A DNA stretch of 34,661 nt from Oscillospiraceae bacterium. Lineage in GTDB: Bacteria > Bacillota > Clostridia > Oscillospirales > Acutalibacteraceae. Under the pieces are notes generated by a model. That model had not been told where the DNA came from. It made no database searches and saw only the letters and a program-made list of their open reading frames with translations. The position numbers and the translations under genes are program-made. Position 1 is the first letter of the stretch. Each line of letters begins with the position of its first letter. Location: the NCBI GenBank assembly GCA_015065695.1, contig SVPT01000015.1, positions 1-34,661 of the forward strand. Reading direction: 5' to 3'. This document shows, piece by piece, positions 26,567-34,661 of the stretch.

Positions 26567-26595
26567 TTGTGTTTTTCTGCCAGCTATGCTATAAT
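26567..26595 (+). promoter_or_regulatory. Promoter of the YhaO/YhaN-like pair
   Basis: -35 TTGTGT (26567-26572), a 17-base spacer, extended -10 TGCTATAAT with TATAAT at 26590-26595. It is divergent from the secA promoter. Confidence 0.65.
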
Positions 26596-26633
26596 TGTCG
26601 TATACTTTGCTTGGAGAGGATCGAGGCCTTAAA

Positions 26634-27764
26634 ATGAAAACCTTCAGGATAACCCACACTGCCGACCTGCATCTGGGCTCGCACTTTTCCTCCACACCGG
26701 AGATTGCGGCCTCCCGCAAGATGGAGCAGCTGGAAAACCTTCGCAATATAATAAAAATCGCCCACGAGGACAACTCGGAAGCCCTGCTTATCTGCGGCGA
26801 CCTGTTTGACACCCTGCGTGTGGATTCGCAGCTTCTTGCCGAGGTGCAGAGCATTCTCGGCTCAAGCGACCTTTATGTATTCATCTCCCCCGGCAACCAC
26901 GACCCCGCCACACCCGACTCCTCCTACATGATGGAGGGCTGGCCGGACAACGTGCATATCTTCCGCGGCGGTCTGGAATGCGTTGAGCTGGAGGGCAAGG
27001 ACGTCTGCATCTGGGGTCTTGGCTTCCGCCATTCCATCGAGGCGGAGAGCCTGCTTTACACCTTTATCCCGCAGGACAAGAAGATCAATATTCTTATGAT
27101 GCACGGCGAAGTTGTTCCCGATGAGAACTCCGAGAGCCGCTACAACCCGGTAACCCCCGAGCGTCTTGCATCGCTTGGCGTGGATTTCTGTGCCCTCGGG
27201 CATATCCACAAGCCCGCCCACAACAGCATCGGCGATTTCTGCTACTGCAACGCCGGTTGCCCCTCCGGACGCGGTTTTGACGAGCAGGGCGACAGAGGCG
27301 TATACTGCGGCTACGTCAGTCACGGCTTCTCCCATGTGCAGTTTGTTCCCATTCCCTCCCGCCGCTACCGCTCTGAGAAGGTGGACGTTTCCGGCTGCGT
27401 TGTGGCAGACGAATTTTGCGCACGCATAAAGGAAGCCCTGCAGAAGTCCTATGGTGAGGATTACAACCGGCATATCTACGATGTCACCATGCTGGGAACC
27501 CTGCCCAAGGGTGTCATGCCCGATTCCCGTGCGATAGCCCGCCTGCTCATGGAGGAGATTCACTACACGCGCATTACCGACATGACCACCACCGAGCTGG
27601 ACATCGACACACTGATGAAGGACGGCTCGCTGCGCGGTGCCTTTGTGCGCACTATAATAGGCCGCATGGAAAAGGACCCCAAGAACCGAAACAAATATCT
27701 CCGCGCACTGGTCTACGGACTGCGCGCATTTGACGGCGAGGTGCGGATTAATGAAGATTACTGA
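26634..27764 (+). CDS. YhaO/SbcD-like DNA repair exonuclease
   Basis: A 376-residue metallophosphoesterase with the Mre11/SbcD motif series: TADLHLG (9-15), ICGDLFD, SPGNHDP, MMHGE and ALGHIHKP, so all metal ligands seem present. The rest is a capping domain specific to this family (TELDIDTLMKDG and GAFVRTIIGRM). With the next gene it should form a two-subunit DNA-end nuclease. The start is ATG at 26634, with GAGG 7 bases before; an in-frame TTG at 26595 overlaps the -10 box. It overlaps the ATPase gene by 14 bases, which indicates translational coupling. Its strand is opposite to nearly all neighbours. Confidence 0.88.
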   Translation: MKTFRITHTADLHLGSHFSSTPEIAASRKMEQLENLRNIIKIAHEDNSEALLICGDLFDTLRVDSQLLAEVQSILGSSDLYVFISPGNHDPATPDSSYMMEGWPDNVHIFRGGLECVELEGKDVCIWGLGFRHSIEAESLLYTFIPQDKKINILMMHGEVVPDENSESRYNPVTPERLASLGVDFCALGHIHKPAHNSIGDFCYCNAGCPSGRGFDEQGDRGVYCGYVSHGFSHVQFVPIPSRRYRSEKVDVSGCVVADEFCARIKEALQKSYGEDYNRHIYDVTMLGTLPKGVMPDSRAIARLLMEEIHYTRITDMTTTELDIDTLMKDGSLRGAFVRTIIGRMEKDPKNRNKYLRALVYGLRAFDGEVRINEDY

Positions 27765-30132
27765 GATTTGGGCCAAGTGCTTCGGTATGCTCCGGGGCGC
27801 AAAGCTGACCTTCCGTGAGGGAGTAAACATCATATACGGCGAGAACGAGACCGGCAAGACCTCCCTGATGGAGTTTATCCTTGCCATGTTCTACGGCATC
27901 GGCAAGGGCGAGGAACGCCGCCGCTATGAGCCGTGGGAGGGCGGTCGTCTGGACGGTGTCATCACCTTTGAGCATGACGACAAAAAATACACCCTCAGCC
28001 GCCAGTTCGGCCCCAGCAAGTCGGCTGACAAGATTTCTCTCTGGTGCAACACCACCGGCGAGCCTATCAACATACCCGCACGCTTTGAGCCGGGCGAACA
28101 CGTTTTTGGCATCAACCGTGAGACCTTCATCAACTCGGTCTTTATCGGTCAGGCAGGTATTCCCATTCGAGGCGACAACAACGAGATACTCGCCAAGCTC
28201 ACAAACCTTGCCGCCAGCGGTGACGAGACCGCCAGCCGCACCGAGATAGCCGAGCGACTGAATGAAGCCTCCGCGATACTCCGTTCCCGCCGCGCAAATG
28301 CCATTTTACCCGCGCTGGAGAAGCAGCGTCTGGAGCTTATCGAGCAGCGACAGACCCTTGTGACCCGCTCTGCCGAGGCAGACACCCTGCGCGAGGAGGT
28401 TACCAAGCTGACCCACCGCTGCCAGCGGCTTACCTCAGAGCTTGCAGACCTTGAGGCACGCGACAACGTCATCGAACAGCTTCGCAAACTGCGTGAGCTG
28501 GAGGAAATAATCCGCCGCAAGAAGTCAATGGAGGAGGCAAAATCCAAGTACGATGCTCTCCACGGTGTGCTGTACGCACAGGACAACGGCTTCAAGCAGG
28601 GTTTCCTGCAGACGGTGCGCGAGCGCATGGAGCAGTACAATACCCAGAAGGGCTTCATCAGCGCAAAGCAGGAGCAGTATGACGACTGCTGCCGCCGCAT
28701 TGAGGAGTTTGACCGCTCCCCCCTCTCCGGTATGCGAACCATCAAGAAGTACAATGCCGACATACAGGAGTCCCTTGAGCAGTACCGCCTGATGCGCGAT
28801 GAACGCTTTGAGCTTGAGCGTGAGCTGGAAGAGCGTCCCGCCGTCAGAAAAGGCCCCGCGTGGCTGACCCCGCAGAATGTCTATATCGTTTGCGGCGCAC
28901 TGGTTATTCTCTTCGTCATGCTGGGCTTCATCAATCCGCTGTTCTATGTGTTCGCGGGTCTTTCCGCCCTCGTCGCCGGTGCGTATTTCGTTGCCCAGCG
29001 CACAGGCATCGGCTCCGGTCTGCTGCCCAGCGACAATATTCAGCTTGCCAATCTGGACGAGGATATACACGACCTCAACCGCCAGATGCGCCCCGTACTG
29101 GACGAGGTTGGTGTGCGCGACATGGAAGAGCTTGACCGCCTTGTCCATTACATGAACGGCGTTTCCAGACAGCTTCACGACATGGAAACCGAGCGCGACA
29201 CCATGCGCGAGGAAATGGGCACTCTCCGTCAGCAGCTTGAGGAGGTCATGGAGTCCATACGCACCATGCTCGGTGACTACACCGAGGTGGAAAACGACGA
29301 GAAGGCACTGTACGTCATCTCCCGTCTGGACAAGATGCAGTGCGACCACGCCGCTTATGAGGAACGCTTCCGCAGCGAACAGGAGGGCTTTGACATAGCC
29401 CTTGCAGGCAGAGAGTACGAGGAAATCGAGATTGAGGCAGAGCTGCTGCGCGACCAACTTGGTGACAATGTCAACATGGCAGATGGCGACTTCAGCTCCT
29501 TTGATCAGGCGCTTATCAAGTGCCGCGACGAGCTTACCGCCGCCCGTGAAGCACTTGCAGGACGTCAGGCAGAGCTGTCCATGATGAACACCGAGCCTTC
29601 CGAGATGAGCAAGCTGGAGGAAGAAATCAAGCTGCTCTCCGGACGCATCGACCGCTACGAATTTGAATACGCTGCACTGCAGGAGGCTTCCGATGCCCTG
29701 TCCGATGCCTTTGAGTCCATGCAGAAGGACTTCGGCCCGATGATAAACTTCCGTGCCAGCAAGATACTTGCTGAGCTGACCGGCGGCCGCTACAGCTCGG
29801 TTGTGGTTTCCGAGAGCCTGACACCCGCCATAAAGGAGCCGGGCGGCACCATACAGAGCTGCATCAGCCTCAGCTCCGGCACCGTTGACCAGATTTATCT
29901 GGCTCTGCGCCTTGCTATAGCCGGAATCCTCTCCGAGGAAAACCTGCCCCTTATGCTGGACGAAGCCTTCGCCCAGTTTGACGACCGCCGCACCGCGGAG
30001 GCTCTCAGCTACCTCATCACCGAGAGCGAAGCAGAGCGCATCGGTCAGGTGCTTGTATTCACCTGCCATGAGCGCGTGCTGAAAGCCGCACACGACAGCG
30101 GCAAGAAGTGCAGCTTCATTCAGGTCAAGTAA
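27751..30132 (+). CDS. YhaN-like membrane-anchored SMC-type ATPase
   Basis: A 793-residue Rad50/SbcC-like protein. Walker A is GENETGKTSL near 30-39; a first coiled-coil arm follows (about 170-350); a hairpin of two membrane segments lies at about 376-394 and 397-416 (YIVCGALVILFVMLGFI and LFYVFAGLSALVAGAYFV), then a second coiled-coil arm, the signature LSSGTVDQIYLALRLA near 707-722 and Walker B LMLDEAFAQFDD near 735. A zinc hook is replaced by membrane anchors, as in B. subtilis YhaN. The start is ATG with GAGGTG 8 bases upstream. With the preceding nuclease it probably processes DNA ends near the membrane; this is inference from family resemblance. Confidence 0.88.
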   Translation: MKITEIWAKCFGMLRGAKLTFREGVNIIYGENETGKTSLMEFILAMFYGIGKGEERRRYEPWEGGRLDGVITFEHDDKKYTLSRQFGPSKSADKISLWCNTTGEPINIPARFEPGEHVFGINRETFINSVFIGQAGIPIRGDNNEILAKLTNLAASGDETASRTEIAERLNEASAILRSRRANAILPALEKQRLELIEQRQTLVTRSAEADTLREEVTKLTHRCQRLTSELADLEARDNVIEQLRKLRELEEIIRRKKSMEEAKSKYDALHGVLYAQDNGFKQGFLQTVRERMEQYNTQKGFISAKQEQYDDCCRRIEEFDRSPLSGMRTIKKYNADIQESLEQYRLMRDERFELERELEERPAVRKGPAWLTPQNVYIVCGALVILFVMLGFINPLFYVFAGLSALVAGAYFVAQRTGIGSGLLPSDNIQLANLDEDIHDLNRQMRPVLDEVGVRDMEELDRLVHYMNGVSRQLHDMETERDTMREEMGTLRQQLEEVMESIRTMLGDYTEVENDEKALYVISRLDKMQCDHAAYEERFRSEQEGFDIALAGREYEEIEIEAELLRDQLGDNVNMADGDFSSFDQALIKCRDELTAAREALAGRQAELSMMNTEPSEMSKLEEEIKLLSGRIDRYEFEYAALQEASDALSDAFESMQKDFGPMINFRASKILAELTGGRYSSVVVSESLTPAIKEPGGTIQSCISLSSGTVDQIYLALRLAIAGILSEENLPLMLDEAFAQFDDRRTAEALSYLITESEAERIGQVLVFTCHERVLKAAHDSGKKCSFIQVK

Positions 30133-30155
30133 TCCGACAATCCAATAAAATAGAG

Positions 30156-30191
30156 CAAGCACGACAGCCCCACGCGGGACGGTCGTGCTTG
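30156..30191. terminator. Bidirectional terminator between the YhaN-like gene and spoVM
   Basis: Arms CAAGCACGAC (30156-30165) and GTCGTGCTTG (30182-30191) pair perfectly over 10 bp. T-rich bases follow on both strands. It ends the plus-strand ATPase gene and the minus-strand spoVM. Confidence 0.75.
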
Positions 30192-30213
30192 TTTGCTTAT
30201 ATAATTTATTCAG

Positions 30214-30294
30214 TTATGCCTGCTTCTTGATTCCGAACATCATACGCAGAATACAGCCCAGAGCTTTGGGGCTCTTCCAGACGACAACCTTCAC
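30214..30294 (-). CDS. spoVM: Stage V sporulation protein M
   Basis: A 26-residue amphipathic peptide. Its start MKVVVWKSPKALG and end ILRMMFGIKKQA follow B. subtilis SpoVM (also 26 residues) in length, a Pro at position 9, Lys10, Leu12-Gly13, Ile15, Arg17, Met19 and Gly21. SpoVM sits on the convex surface of the forespore outer membrane and anchors SpoIVA for coat assembly. The GTG at 30294 has GGAG 9 bases before it; the in-frame ATG at 30300 is only 3 bases from that site. The place after rsgA matches the B. subtilis prpC-prkC-rsgA-rpe-thiN-spoVM region. It is too short for routine gene finders. Confidence 0.88.
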   Translation of the reverse strand: MKVVVWKSPKALGCILRMMFGIKKQA

Positions 30295-30396
30295 ACACAT
30301 TCACTCCTCTGCCTTATGTATATTGGGAGCGGCTGTCTCCGCTCTTGCTATATACTACGCAGAAAGGCGGCGTTTGTGCATGAAAAAACGCGCTTT

Positions 30397-31317
30397 TCAG
30401 CGGTTTTCCCACGGCTTGATGCTCTTTGCCTCTTCGTACATGACGCAGTAGCTTTCGTGGCGGGATTTGGCGATGTCTCCCCTCTCCACTGCCGCTACAA
30501 CGGCACAGCCCTTCTCGCACAGGTGTGCGCAGGAGGTAAAGCGGCACTGACCTATGTACTGCTCAAACTCGCGGAAGCATTCGGGCAGCACGTCCTTTTC
30601 GATAACGCTGCACAGCTCGGTGTCAAAGGAGGAGAAGCCGGGAGTGTCGGCAATCACCGCGCCGAAGGACAGGCGGAAAAGCTCCACCGTGCGGGTTGTA
30701 TGGCGACCGCGCCCCAGCTTCTGGGAAATCTCCGCCGTTTTCTGGGCAAGCTGCGGCTCAATGGCGTTGAGCAGTGTGGACTTGCCCACACCGGAGTTGC
30801 CCGCAAAGGCAGACACGCAGCCCTTCATCTCGGCGCGTACCTCTTCAACGCCCTCGCCGGTCTGATAATTGACACCAATTACGCGGTAACCCGCCTTGCG
30901 GTAGGTCTCGGCAACCTCGTCACAGGGCTTCAGGTCCAGCTTGGTTATGACGATAACCGGCTCGATTCCCGCAAGCTCCGCGTTGGCGGTCATGCGGTCG
31001 ATGACCAGCATATTGGGCTCGGGGCTGACCGAGGAAACGGTAATCAGCAGCTTGTCGATATTCGCCACAGGGGGACGCACAAGGCTGTTGCGCCGCTCCT
31101 TGATGCTCCACACCAGAGGCATATCGCCCTCGCCTGTGCGCAGCTCACAGCGGTCTCCCGCAAGGGGGATAATTCCCTGCTTGCGCAGCAGTCCTCTTGC
31201 CCTGCATTCGTATACGGAACCGGCGGCTTCCACATAGTAGAAGCCGCCTATTCCTTTAATTATAGTTCCTTCCGGCATACACTCCGCAGGCCGGTTTTCC
31301 ATGCTCTTACCGCTCAT
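30397..31317 (-). CDS. rsgA: Ribosome small subunit GTPase RsgA
   Basis: A circularly permuted GTPase of 306 residues. An OB fold (about 14-80) is followed by the permuted G motifs in order: ITKLD (G4), GNSGVGKSTLLN (G1), DTPGF (G3), and a C-terminal zinc-binding CRFTSC and HLCEKGC. It helps mature the 30S subunit and is a target of the adjacent kinase in other Firmicutes. The ATG at 31317 overlaps the prkC stop by one base but has no ribosome-binding site; family members usually start near MPEGTIIKGIGGFYYV, that is ATG 31278 with GGAG close by, so the start is uncertain. Confidence 0.94.
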   Translation of the reverse strand: MSGKSMENRPAECMPEGTIIKGIGGFYYVEAAGSVYECRARGLLRKQGIIPLAGDRCELRTGEGDMPLVWSIKERRNSLVRPPVANIDKLLITVSSVSPEPNMLVIDRMTANAELAGIEPVIVITKLDLKPCDEVAETYRKAGYRVIGVNYQTGEGVEEVRAEMKGCVSAFAGNSGVGKSTLLNAIEPQLAQKTAEISQKLGRGRHTTRTVELFRLSFGAVIADTPGFSSFDTELCSVIEKDVLPECFREFEQYIGQCRFTSCAHLCEKGCAVVAAVERGDIAKSRHESYCVMYEEAKSIKPWENR

Positions 31318-33329
31318 CAGCCCAGTGCGGGGTCGGCGGGAGCGTCGGTCGGCTGGGTGACCGGCTCGGTGACGGGCGGTGCTGCGTTGGGAATGACAAA
31401 CTCGTTGTTGTAATTGAATCCCTTGACCTCCTTGGTGGTGAAGTTGATTCCGACGGTGGCGTAGAGAGAACCGGCAATGTAGATCTTTGCGGTTCTGTTG
31501 GAGCCGGAGCCGTTGATGGCAGCCTCCACCTTACGGTTTTCAGCAGTATTTATGTCGGTGGTGTATACCTTTTCATCGTCCAGATAAATCTCAACGCGCA
31601 GCGACTGGGACACTATATCCGAGGGAATCTCGAAGGTGACCAGCACCTCGCTGACGGGTGCGTTGCCGTTGCTGACGGTGAACTTGACCTCGGTCTGGTT
31701 TTCCTGGATGGGAGTGCCGGGAGAGGGCTCCTGATAGAGAATAGTTCCCTTGGGCTTCTCGCTGTCAATCTCGGTGGAGCTGATGGTGTTAATGCCCATG
31801 CCGGTCAGCTTGTTCTTTGCGTCGTTGTAGAGCATATTCTGGCAGTTGGGCATCTTGATAACAGAGGGCTTCGGTCCAAGGCTGACGTATATCTCAACGG
31901 GGTCGCCCTCGGAGATGTCGGAGCGGGGACGCGGGTTGGTGTTGATGACGTAGTCCTTTGCGATGGTTTCGTCAAAGACCTCAATCTTTGTGGGAACAAT
32001 GCCCAGCTTGATGCATTCCTCGGAGAAATCGGCATAGTTTCTGCCGGAATATTCGGGCACCAGCAGACGCTCAACGCCCTTACTTACGGTGAGGGTGATG
32101 TCGGAGTTGTTGTAGACGTTCTTGCCTGCCTTGGGGCTCTGGTTCATGATGGTATTCTCAGCAAAGTCGTTGCTGAAATCCCACTCGATGCGCCAGGTGT
32201 AGCTGTAGGAGGGGTTGTGGGTAACCTCCTCATAGTTTGCGCCGATGAAGTTGGGTACGTCACCGGTGGCGTTGGGGTTCTTGATGAAGATACCGCTTTC
32301 GTCAAAGACCAGCCACACCATGACCAGCGCAACCACGATAAACGCTACAGCGATACCGGAAAGCACAGGGATTACGGGGCTCTTCTCACGCTCGTAGGCC
32401 TCTTCCTCCTGACGGCGGCGGGTGTTGTAAATGGCGTTGATATAGCGGGTGGGTGCGTCCTCGGTCATGTAGCGGTACTCAAAGCGAATGTCCGGGTCGC
32501 GCTTGAAGTCGTCGATGTCCATGAGCATATCAGCGGCCTGCTGATAGCGGAATGCAGGGTCCTTCTGCATTGCCTGCATGGTGATTTCCTCAAGACCCTC
32601 GGGAATGGAGGGATTGATGTTGCGGGGAAGCTCGGGGTCTGCCTGCAGATGCATCAGAGCAATCTTGACCGTTTCGTCGGCATCAAAGGGCAGTCTGCCG
32701 GTCAGCATCTCGTAGAGAATTACGCCCACAGAATAGATGTCGGCGCGGGCATCGGTGGGCGAGCCGCTGGCCTGCTCCGGCGCGATGTAATGCACCGAGC
32801 CGATGGTGCGGCTGTTTTTGGCGGTGGCGGCACCGTTGCCGCTGCCTGCAAAGTTTGCAATGCCGAAGTCGGTGACCTTGATGTCGCCGTTTTCCATCAG
32901 CATGATGTTCTGTGGCTTTACGTCCCTGTGGACAATGCCCTTATCATGGGCGTGCTGCAGTGCCTTGAGTATCTGGGTGGAGAAATGCACTGCTTCCTTC
33001 CAGCTGAGCACACCCTGCTGGACAATGTACTCCTTCAGCGTAATGCCGTCGATATACTCCATGACGATATACTGCATATCATCGGCATCGCTGACGTCGT
33101 ACACCTTGACGATGTTGCGGTGGCTGAGCAGGGCTATTGCGCGGGATTCGTTGCGGAAGCGCTGACGATATTCCTCATCGGCAAGGTATTCGTCACGCAG
33201 AATCTTTATCGCAACGGTCATATCGGTCAGGGTGTCCTGAGCCTGATAGACCACTGCCATGCCGCCCTCACCTGTGCGGTGAAGTATCTTATAGCGATTG
33301 TCAAGCAGCTTGCCTTCGTATTTATCCAT
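31317..33329 (-). CDS. prkC: PASTA-domain Ser/Thr protein kinase (PrkC/Stk1)
   Basis: A 670-residue transmembrane kinase. The kinase domain (about 12-275) has TGEGGMAVVYQA, VAIKIL lysine, HRDVKPQN, and DFG (TDFGIANF); the activation loop has SRTIGSVHYIAPEQ. A juxtamembrane linker precedes one membrane segment at about 319-341 (VLSGIAVAFIVVALVMVWLVF), then three PASTA repeats (about 355-425, 425-492 and 492-560), a further beta-rich domain of about 85 residues, and a Thr/Pro-rich tail. It senses muropeptides or lipid II and governs growth and germination. It forms an operon with the cognate phosphatase 15 bases upstream and rsgA downstream. Confidence 0.95.
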   Translation of the reverse strand: MDKYEGKLLDNRYKILHRTGEGGMAVVYQAQDTLTDMTVAIKILRDEYLADEEYRQRFRNESRAIALLSHRNIVKVYDVSDADDMQYIVMEYIDGITLKEYIVQQGVLSWKEAVHFSTQILKALQHAHDKGIVHRDVKPQNIMLMENGDIKVTDFGIANFAGSGNGAATAKNSRTIGSVHYIAPEQASGSPTDARADIYSVGVILYEMLTGRLPFDADETVKIALMHLQADPELPRNINPSIPEGLEEITMQAMQKDPAFRYQQAADMLMDIDDFKRDPDIRFEYRYMTEDAPTRYINAIYNTRRRQEEEAYEREKSPVIPVLSGIAVAFIVVALVMVWLVFDESGIFIKNPNATGDVPNFIGANYEEVTHNPSYSYTWRIEWDFSNDFAENTIMNQSPKAGKNVYNNSDITLTVSKGVERLLVPEYSGRNYADFSEECIKLGIVPTKIEVFDETIAKDYVINTNPRPRSDISEGDPVEIYVSLGPKPSVIKMPNCQNMLYNDAKNKLTGMGINTISSTEIDSEKPKGTILYQEPSPGTPIQENQTEVKFTVSNGNAPVSEVLVTFEIPSDIVSQSLRVEIYLDDEKVYTTDINTAENRKVEAAINGSGSNRTAKIYIAGSLYATVGINFTTKEVKGFNYNNEFVIPNAAPPVTEPVTQPTDAPADPALG

Positions 33330-33344
33330 CTTTTTACTTCCTCC

Positions 33345-34073
33345 CTATTCGCAGATAATCAGTGCGGTGATGTTGTCACTTCCGCCGCCCGCATTTGCCA
33401 TATCTATGTAGGCAAGCGGCAGCTGCTCGGGGTCGGTTGTCTGTGCCGCTTCCGCAAGCATCTGTGCGGAAACGCAGTTGGAAAGACCGTCTGAGCAGAG
33501 CAGAATCATATCGCCCTCACCCAGCCTGACTTCATTGAAATCAACCTCAATGGTGTCGTACACACCCAAAGCGCGGGTGATGATGTTCTTTCGCGGGTGA
33601 TGCTCCGCCTCTTCCGCGGTTATCTGACCCATGTCCACCATCTCCTGCACCATGGAGTGGTCCTTGGTTATCTGGCGTATGGTGCCGGAGTTTATCAGAT
33701 ATGCACGGCTGTCGCCTGCGTGAGCAATGTATATCACACCGCCGCACACCAGCGCGGCAACAACTGTTGTGCCCATGCCCGTCAGCCTTTCATCGCAGCA
33801 GGCCTGTCTGTAGACAGCGGCGTTGGCTTTGGCAATGCTTGCCTGCAGCAGCAGACACAGCTCCGTGTCGTTCAGACCGCTTCGGTATTTTTCCTTTATA
33901 TGGCTGCTGATTACCTCAACAGCCTTGCTGCTGGCGTATTCGCCGCCATTGGAGCCGCCCATGCCATCGCACAGCACAGCCCATACCGTTCCGTCATCAA
34001 ATACCCCGCCGCCGACCGAATCCTGATTGCTCTTGCGTACCAGACCGACGTCGGTGCTGAAAAAAATCCTCAT
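33345..34073 (-). CDS. stp: PP2C-family Ser/Thr phosphatase (Stp/PrpC)
   Basis: A 242-residue PPM phosphatase with metal-binding motifs NQDSVGGG, VLCDGMGGSNGG, LCSDGLSNCV and AGGGSDNITALI. It reverses the action of the adjacent PrkC. The start is ATG with AAGGAG 6 bases before. It is followed 15 bases later by prkC and preceded by rlmN after 79 bases without visible terminator, the conserved rlmN-stp-prkC-rsgA order. Confidence 0.95.
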   Translation of the reverse strand: MRIFFSTDVGLVRKSNQDSVGGGVFDDGTVWAVLCDGMGGSNGGEYASSKAVEVISSHIKEKYRSGLNDTELCLLLQASIAKANAAVYRQACCDERLTGMGTTVVAALVCGGVIYIAHAGDSRAYLINSGTIRQITKDHSMVQEMVDMGQITAEEAEHHPRKNIITRALGVYDTIEVDFNEVRLGEGDMILLCSDGLSNCVSAQMLAEAAQTTDPEQLPLAYIDMANAGGGSDNITALIICE

Positions 34074-34152
34074 TAATTACTCCTTGGAAGGTTACTGCCT
34101 TCTGCTTTTACCTTGTATATTATGAACGCCACAAAAGGCGAAGCATATCAAT

Positions 34153-34661
34153 TCACTGTGCGTCTGCGCCGCTCTGTCTTTTGAGCTGACCGCAGGATGC
34201 GCTTATGTCCGAGCCGAGGGTGCGCCGCCGTGTGACGGTGATGCCGCTCTGCTCCAGTATCTGCATAAACCGCTGTATGCTCTGCTGACTGCTGCTCTTG
34301 CAGCCGCTTCCCTCAACCTCGTTGATGGGGATAAGGTTGACATGGCACAGTGTCCCACGCAGGCGGGAAGCCAGCTCGCGGGCGCACTGCTCGCTGTCGT
34401 TTACGCCGGAGACCATGGAATATTCATAGGATACCCGCCTGCCGGTCGCGTTGGCGTAGCGGCGGCAGACGTCCAGAAGCTGCTCCACATTCCAGCGGCG
34501 GTTGACAGGCATCATCTCCGAGCGTATGCGGTCATTGGGTGCGTGCAGCGAAACCGACAGCGTAAACTGGGGCTTCATGGGGATAAGCTGCTCAATTTTG
34601 TCCACCAGACCGCAGGTGGAAACCGACACATGGCGCATACCTATGCACACGCCATCGCTGT
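34153..34661 (-). CDS. rlmN: 23S rRNA/tRNA adenine-C2 methyltransferase RlmN (N-terminus off the window)
   Basis: The C-terminal 168 or so residues of a radical-SAM methylase. Recognisable are VSVSTCGLVDKI, LSVSLHAPNDRIRSEMMPVN, WNVEQLLDVCRRYANATGR, INEVEGSGCK and the C-terminal TLGSDISASCGQL, whose Cys matches the catalytic resolving cysteine (Cys355 in E. coli). It methylates A2503 of 23S rRNA and A37 of some tRNAs. The reading frame is open to the edge; the CxxxCxxC cluster lies outside. Confidence 0.94.
   Translation of the reverse strand, partial: SDGVCIGMRHVSVSTCGLVDKIEQLIPMKPQFTLSVSLHAPNDRIRSEMMPVNRRWNVEQLLDVCRRYANATGRRVSYEYSMVSGVNDSEQCARELASRLRGTLCHVNLIPINEVEGSGCKSSSQQSIQRFMQILEQSGITVTRRRTLGSDISASCGQLKRQSGADAQ

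Noticed and set aside
28525-30162. Long minus-strand open frame across the YhaN-like gene
   Set aside because: Antisense shadow of a coiled-coil gene with high GC; no recognisable domain, and it runs over the terminator at its start.
30327-30344. GAGCGG/CCGCTC hairpin upstream of spoVM as a terminator
   Set aside because: The stem is only 6 bp and no T-run follows on either strand; it may be leader structure only.
30316-31413. Plus-strand open frame across rsgA
   Set aside because: Antisense shadow of rsgA; no motif and no ribosome-binding site.
32217-33494. Plus-strand open frame across prkC
   Set aside because: His/Val/Gly-rich shadow of the kinase gene without domain or ribosome-binding site.

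Overview
The window reads as a housekeeping and sporulation stretch of a spore-forming Gram-positive bacterium, most likely a Clostridia member of the Ruminococcaceae/Oscillospiraceae type with moderately high GC. The grounds are the eight spoIIIA genes, a CwlD-type amidase, SpoVM, the PASTA kinase/PP2C pair and the Firmicutes gene order nusB-xseA-xseB-ispA-dxs-tlyA-nadK-argR-recN. I see no tRNA, rRNA, CRISPR array, insertion sequence, integrase or phage gene. The assignment to a lineage is inference; no species can be named.

Layout. Positions 1-3507 are a mixed left part: a truncated DUF4375/DMP19-like gene with AT-rich codons, a DUF4261 gene, a divergently transcribed SPFH (prohibitin-like) membrane protein, a DUF6873-like gene and a 60-residue cysteine-rich protein. 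Positions 3530-5740 hold radA and a cwlD-type gene behind a sigma-E-like promoter. Positions 5760-15776 are one long minus-strand operon: nusB, a Kae1/TsaD-like gene, xseA, xseB, ispA, a divergent PAP2 gene, dxs, tlyA, nadK, argR, recN. It has a sigma-A-type promoter and a leader ending in an intrinsic terminator just before nusB. Positions 15979-21676 hold spoIIIAA to spoIIIAH, interrupted between AB and AC by an opposite-strand membrane/zinc-ribbon gene with its own promoter, operator-like palindrome and terminator. A PAS-GGDEF-GAF protein and secA follow. A plus-strand YhaO/YhaN-like nuclease/ATPase pair comes next. The right end is rlmN-stp-prkC-rsgA-spoVM in reverse orientation, close to the Bacillus subtilis order.

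How it works together. SpoIIIAA-AH form the mother-cell part of the channel to the forespore. The CwlD-like amidase (cortex) and SpoVM (coat base layer) are also mother-cell products, and a matching sigma-E-like motif precedes cwlD and spoIIIAC with identical 14-bp spacing. The central operon combines transcription termination, exonuclease VII, isoprenoid synthesis, an rRNA methylase, NADP supply, arginine control and RecN repair. The right end couples cell-wall sensing by Ser/Thr phosphorylation to ribosome maturation.

Main points beyond a routine annotation: the spoIIIA operon split by an inverted, apparently regulated gene; a 26-residue spoVM gene; a GGDEF gene whose best start is a non-canonical ATC behind a strong Shine-Dalgarno; a terminator-bearing nusB leader; and frequent TTG/GTG starts. 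Several start codons below were chosen from Shine-Dalgarno spacing rather than from the longest reading frame.
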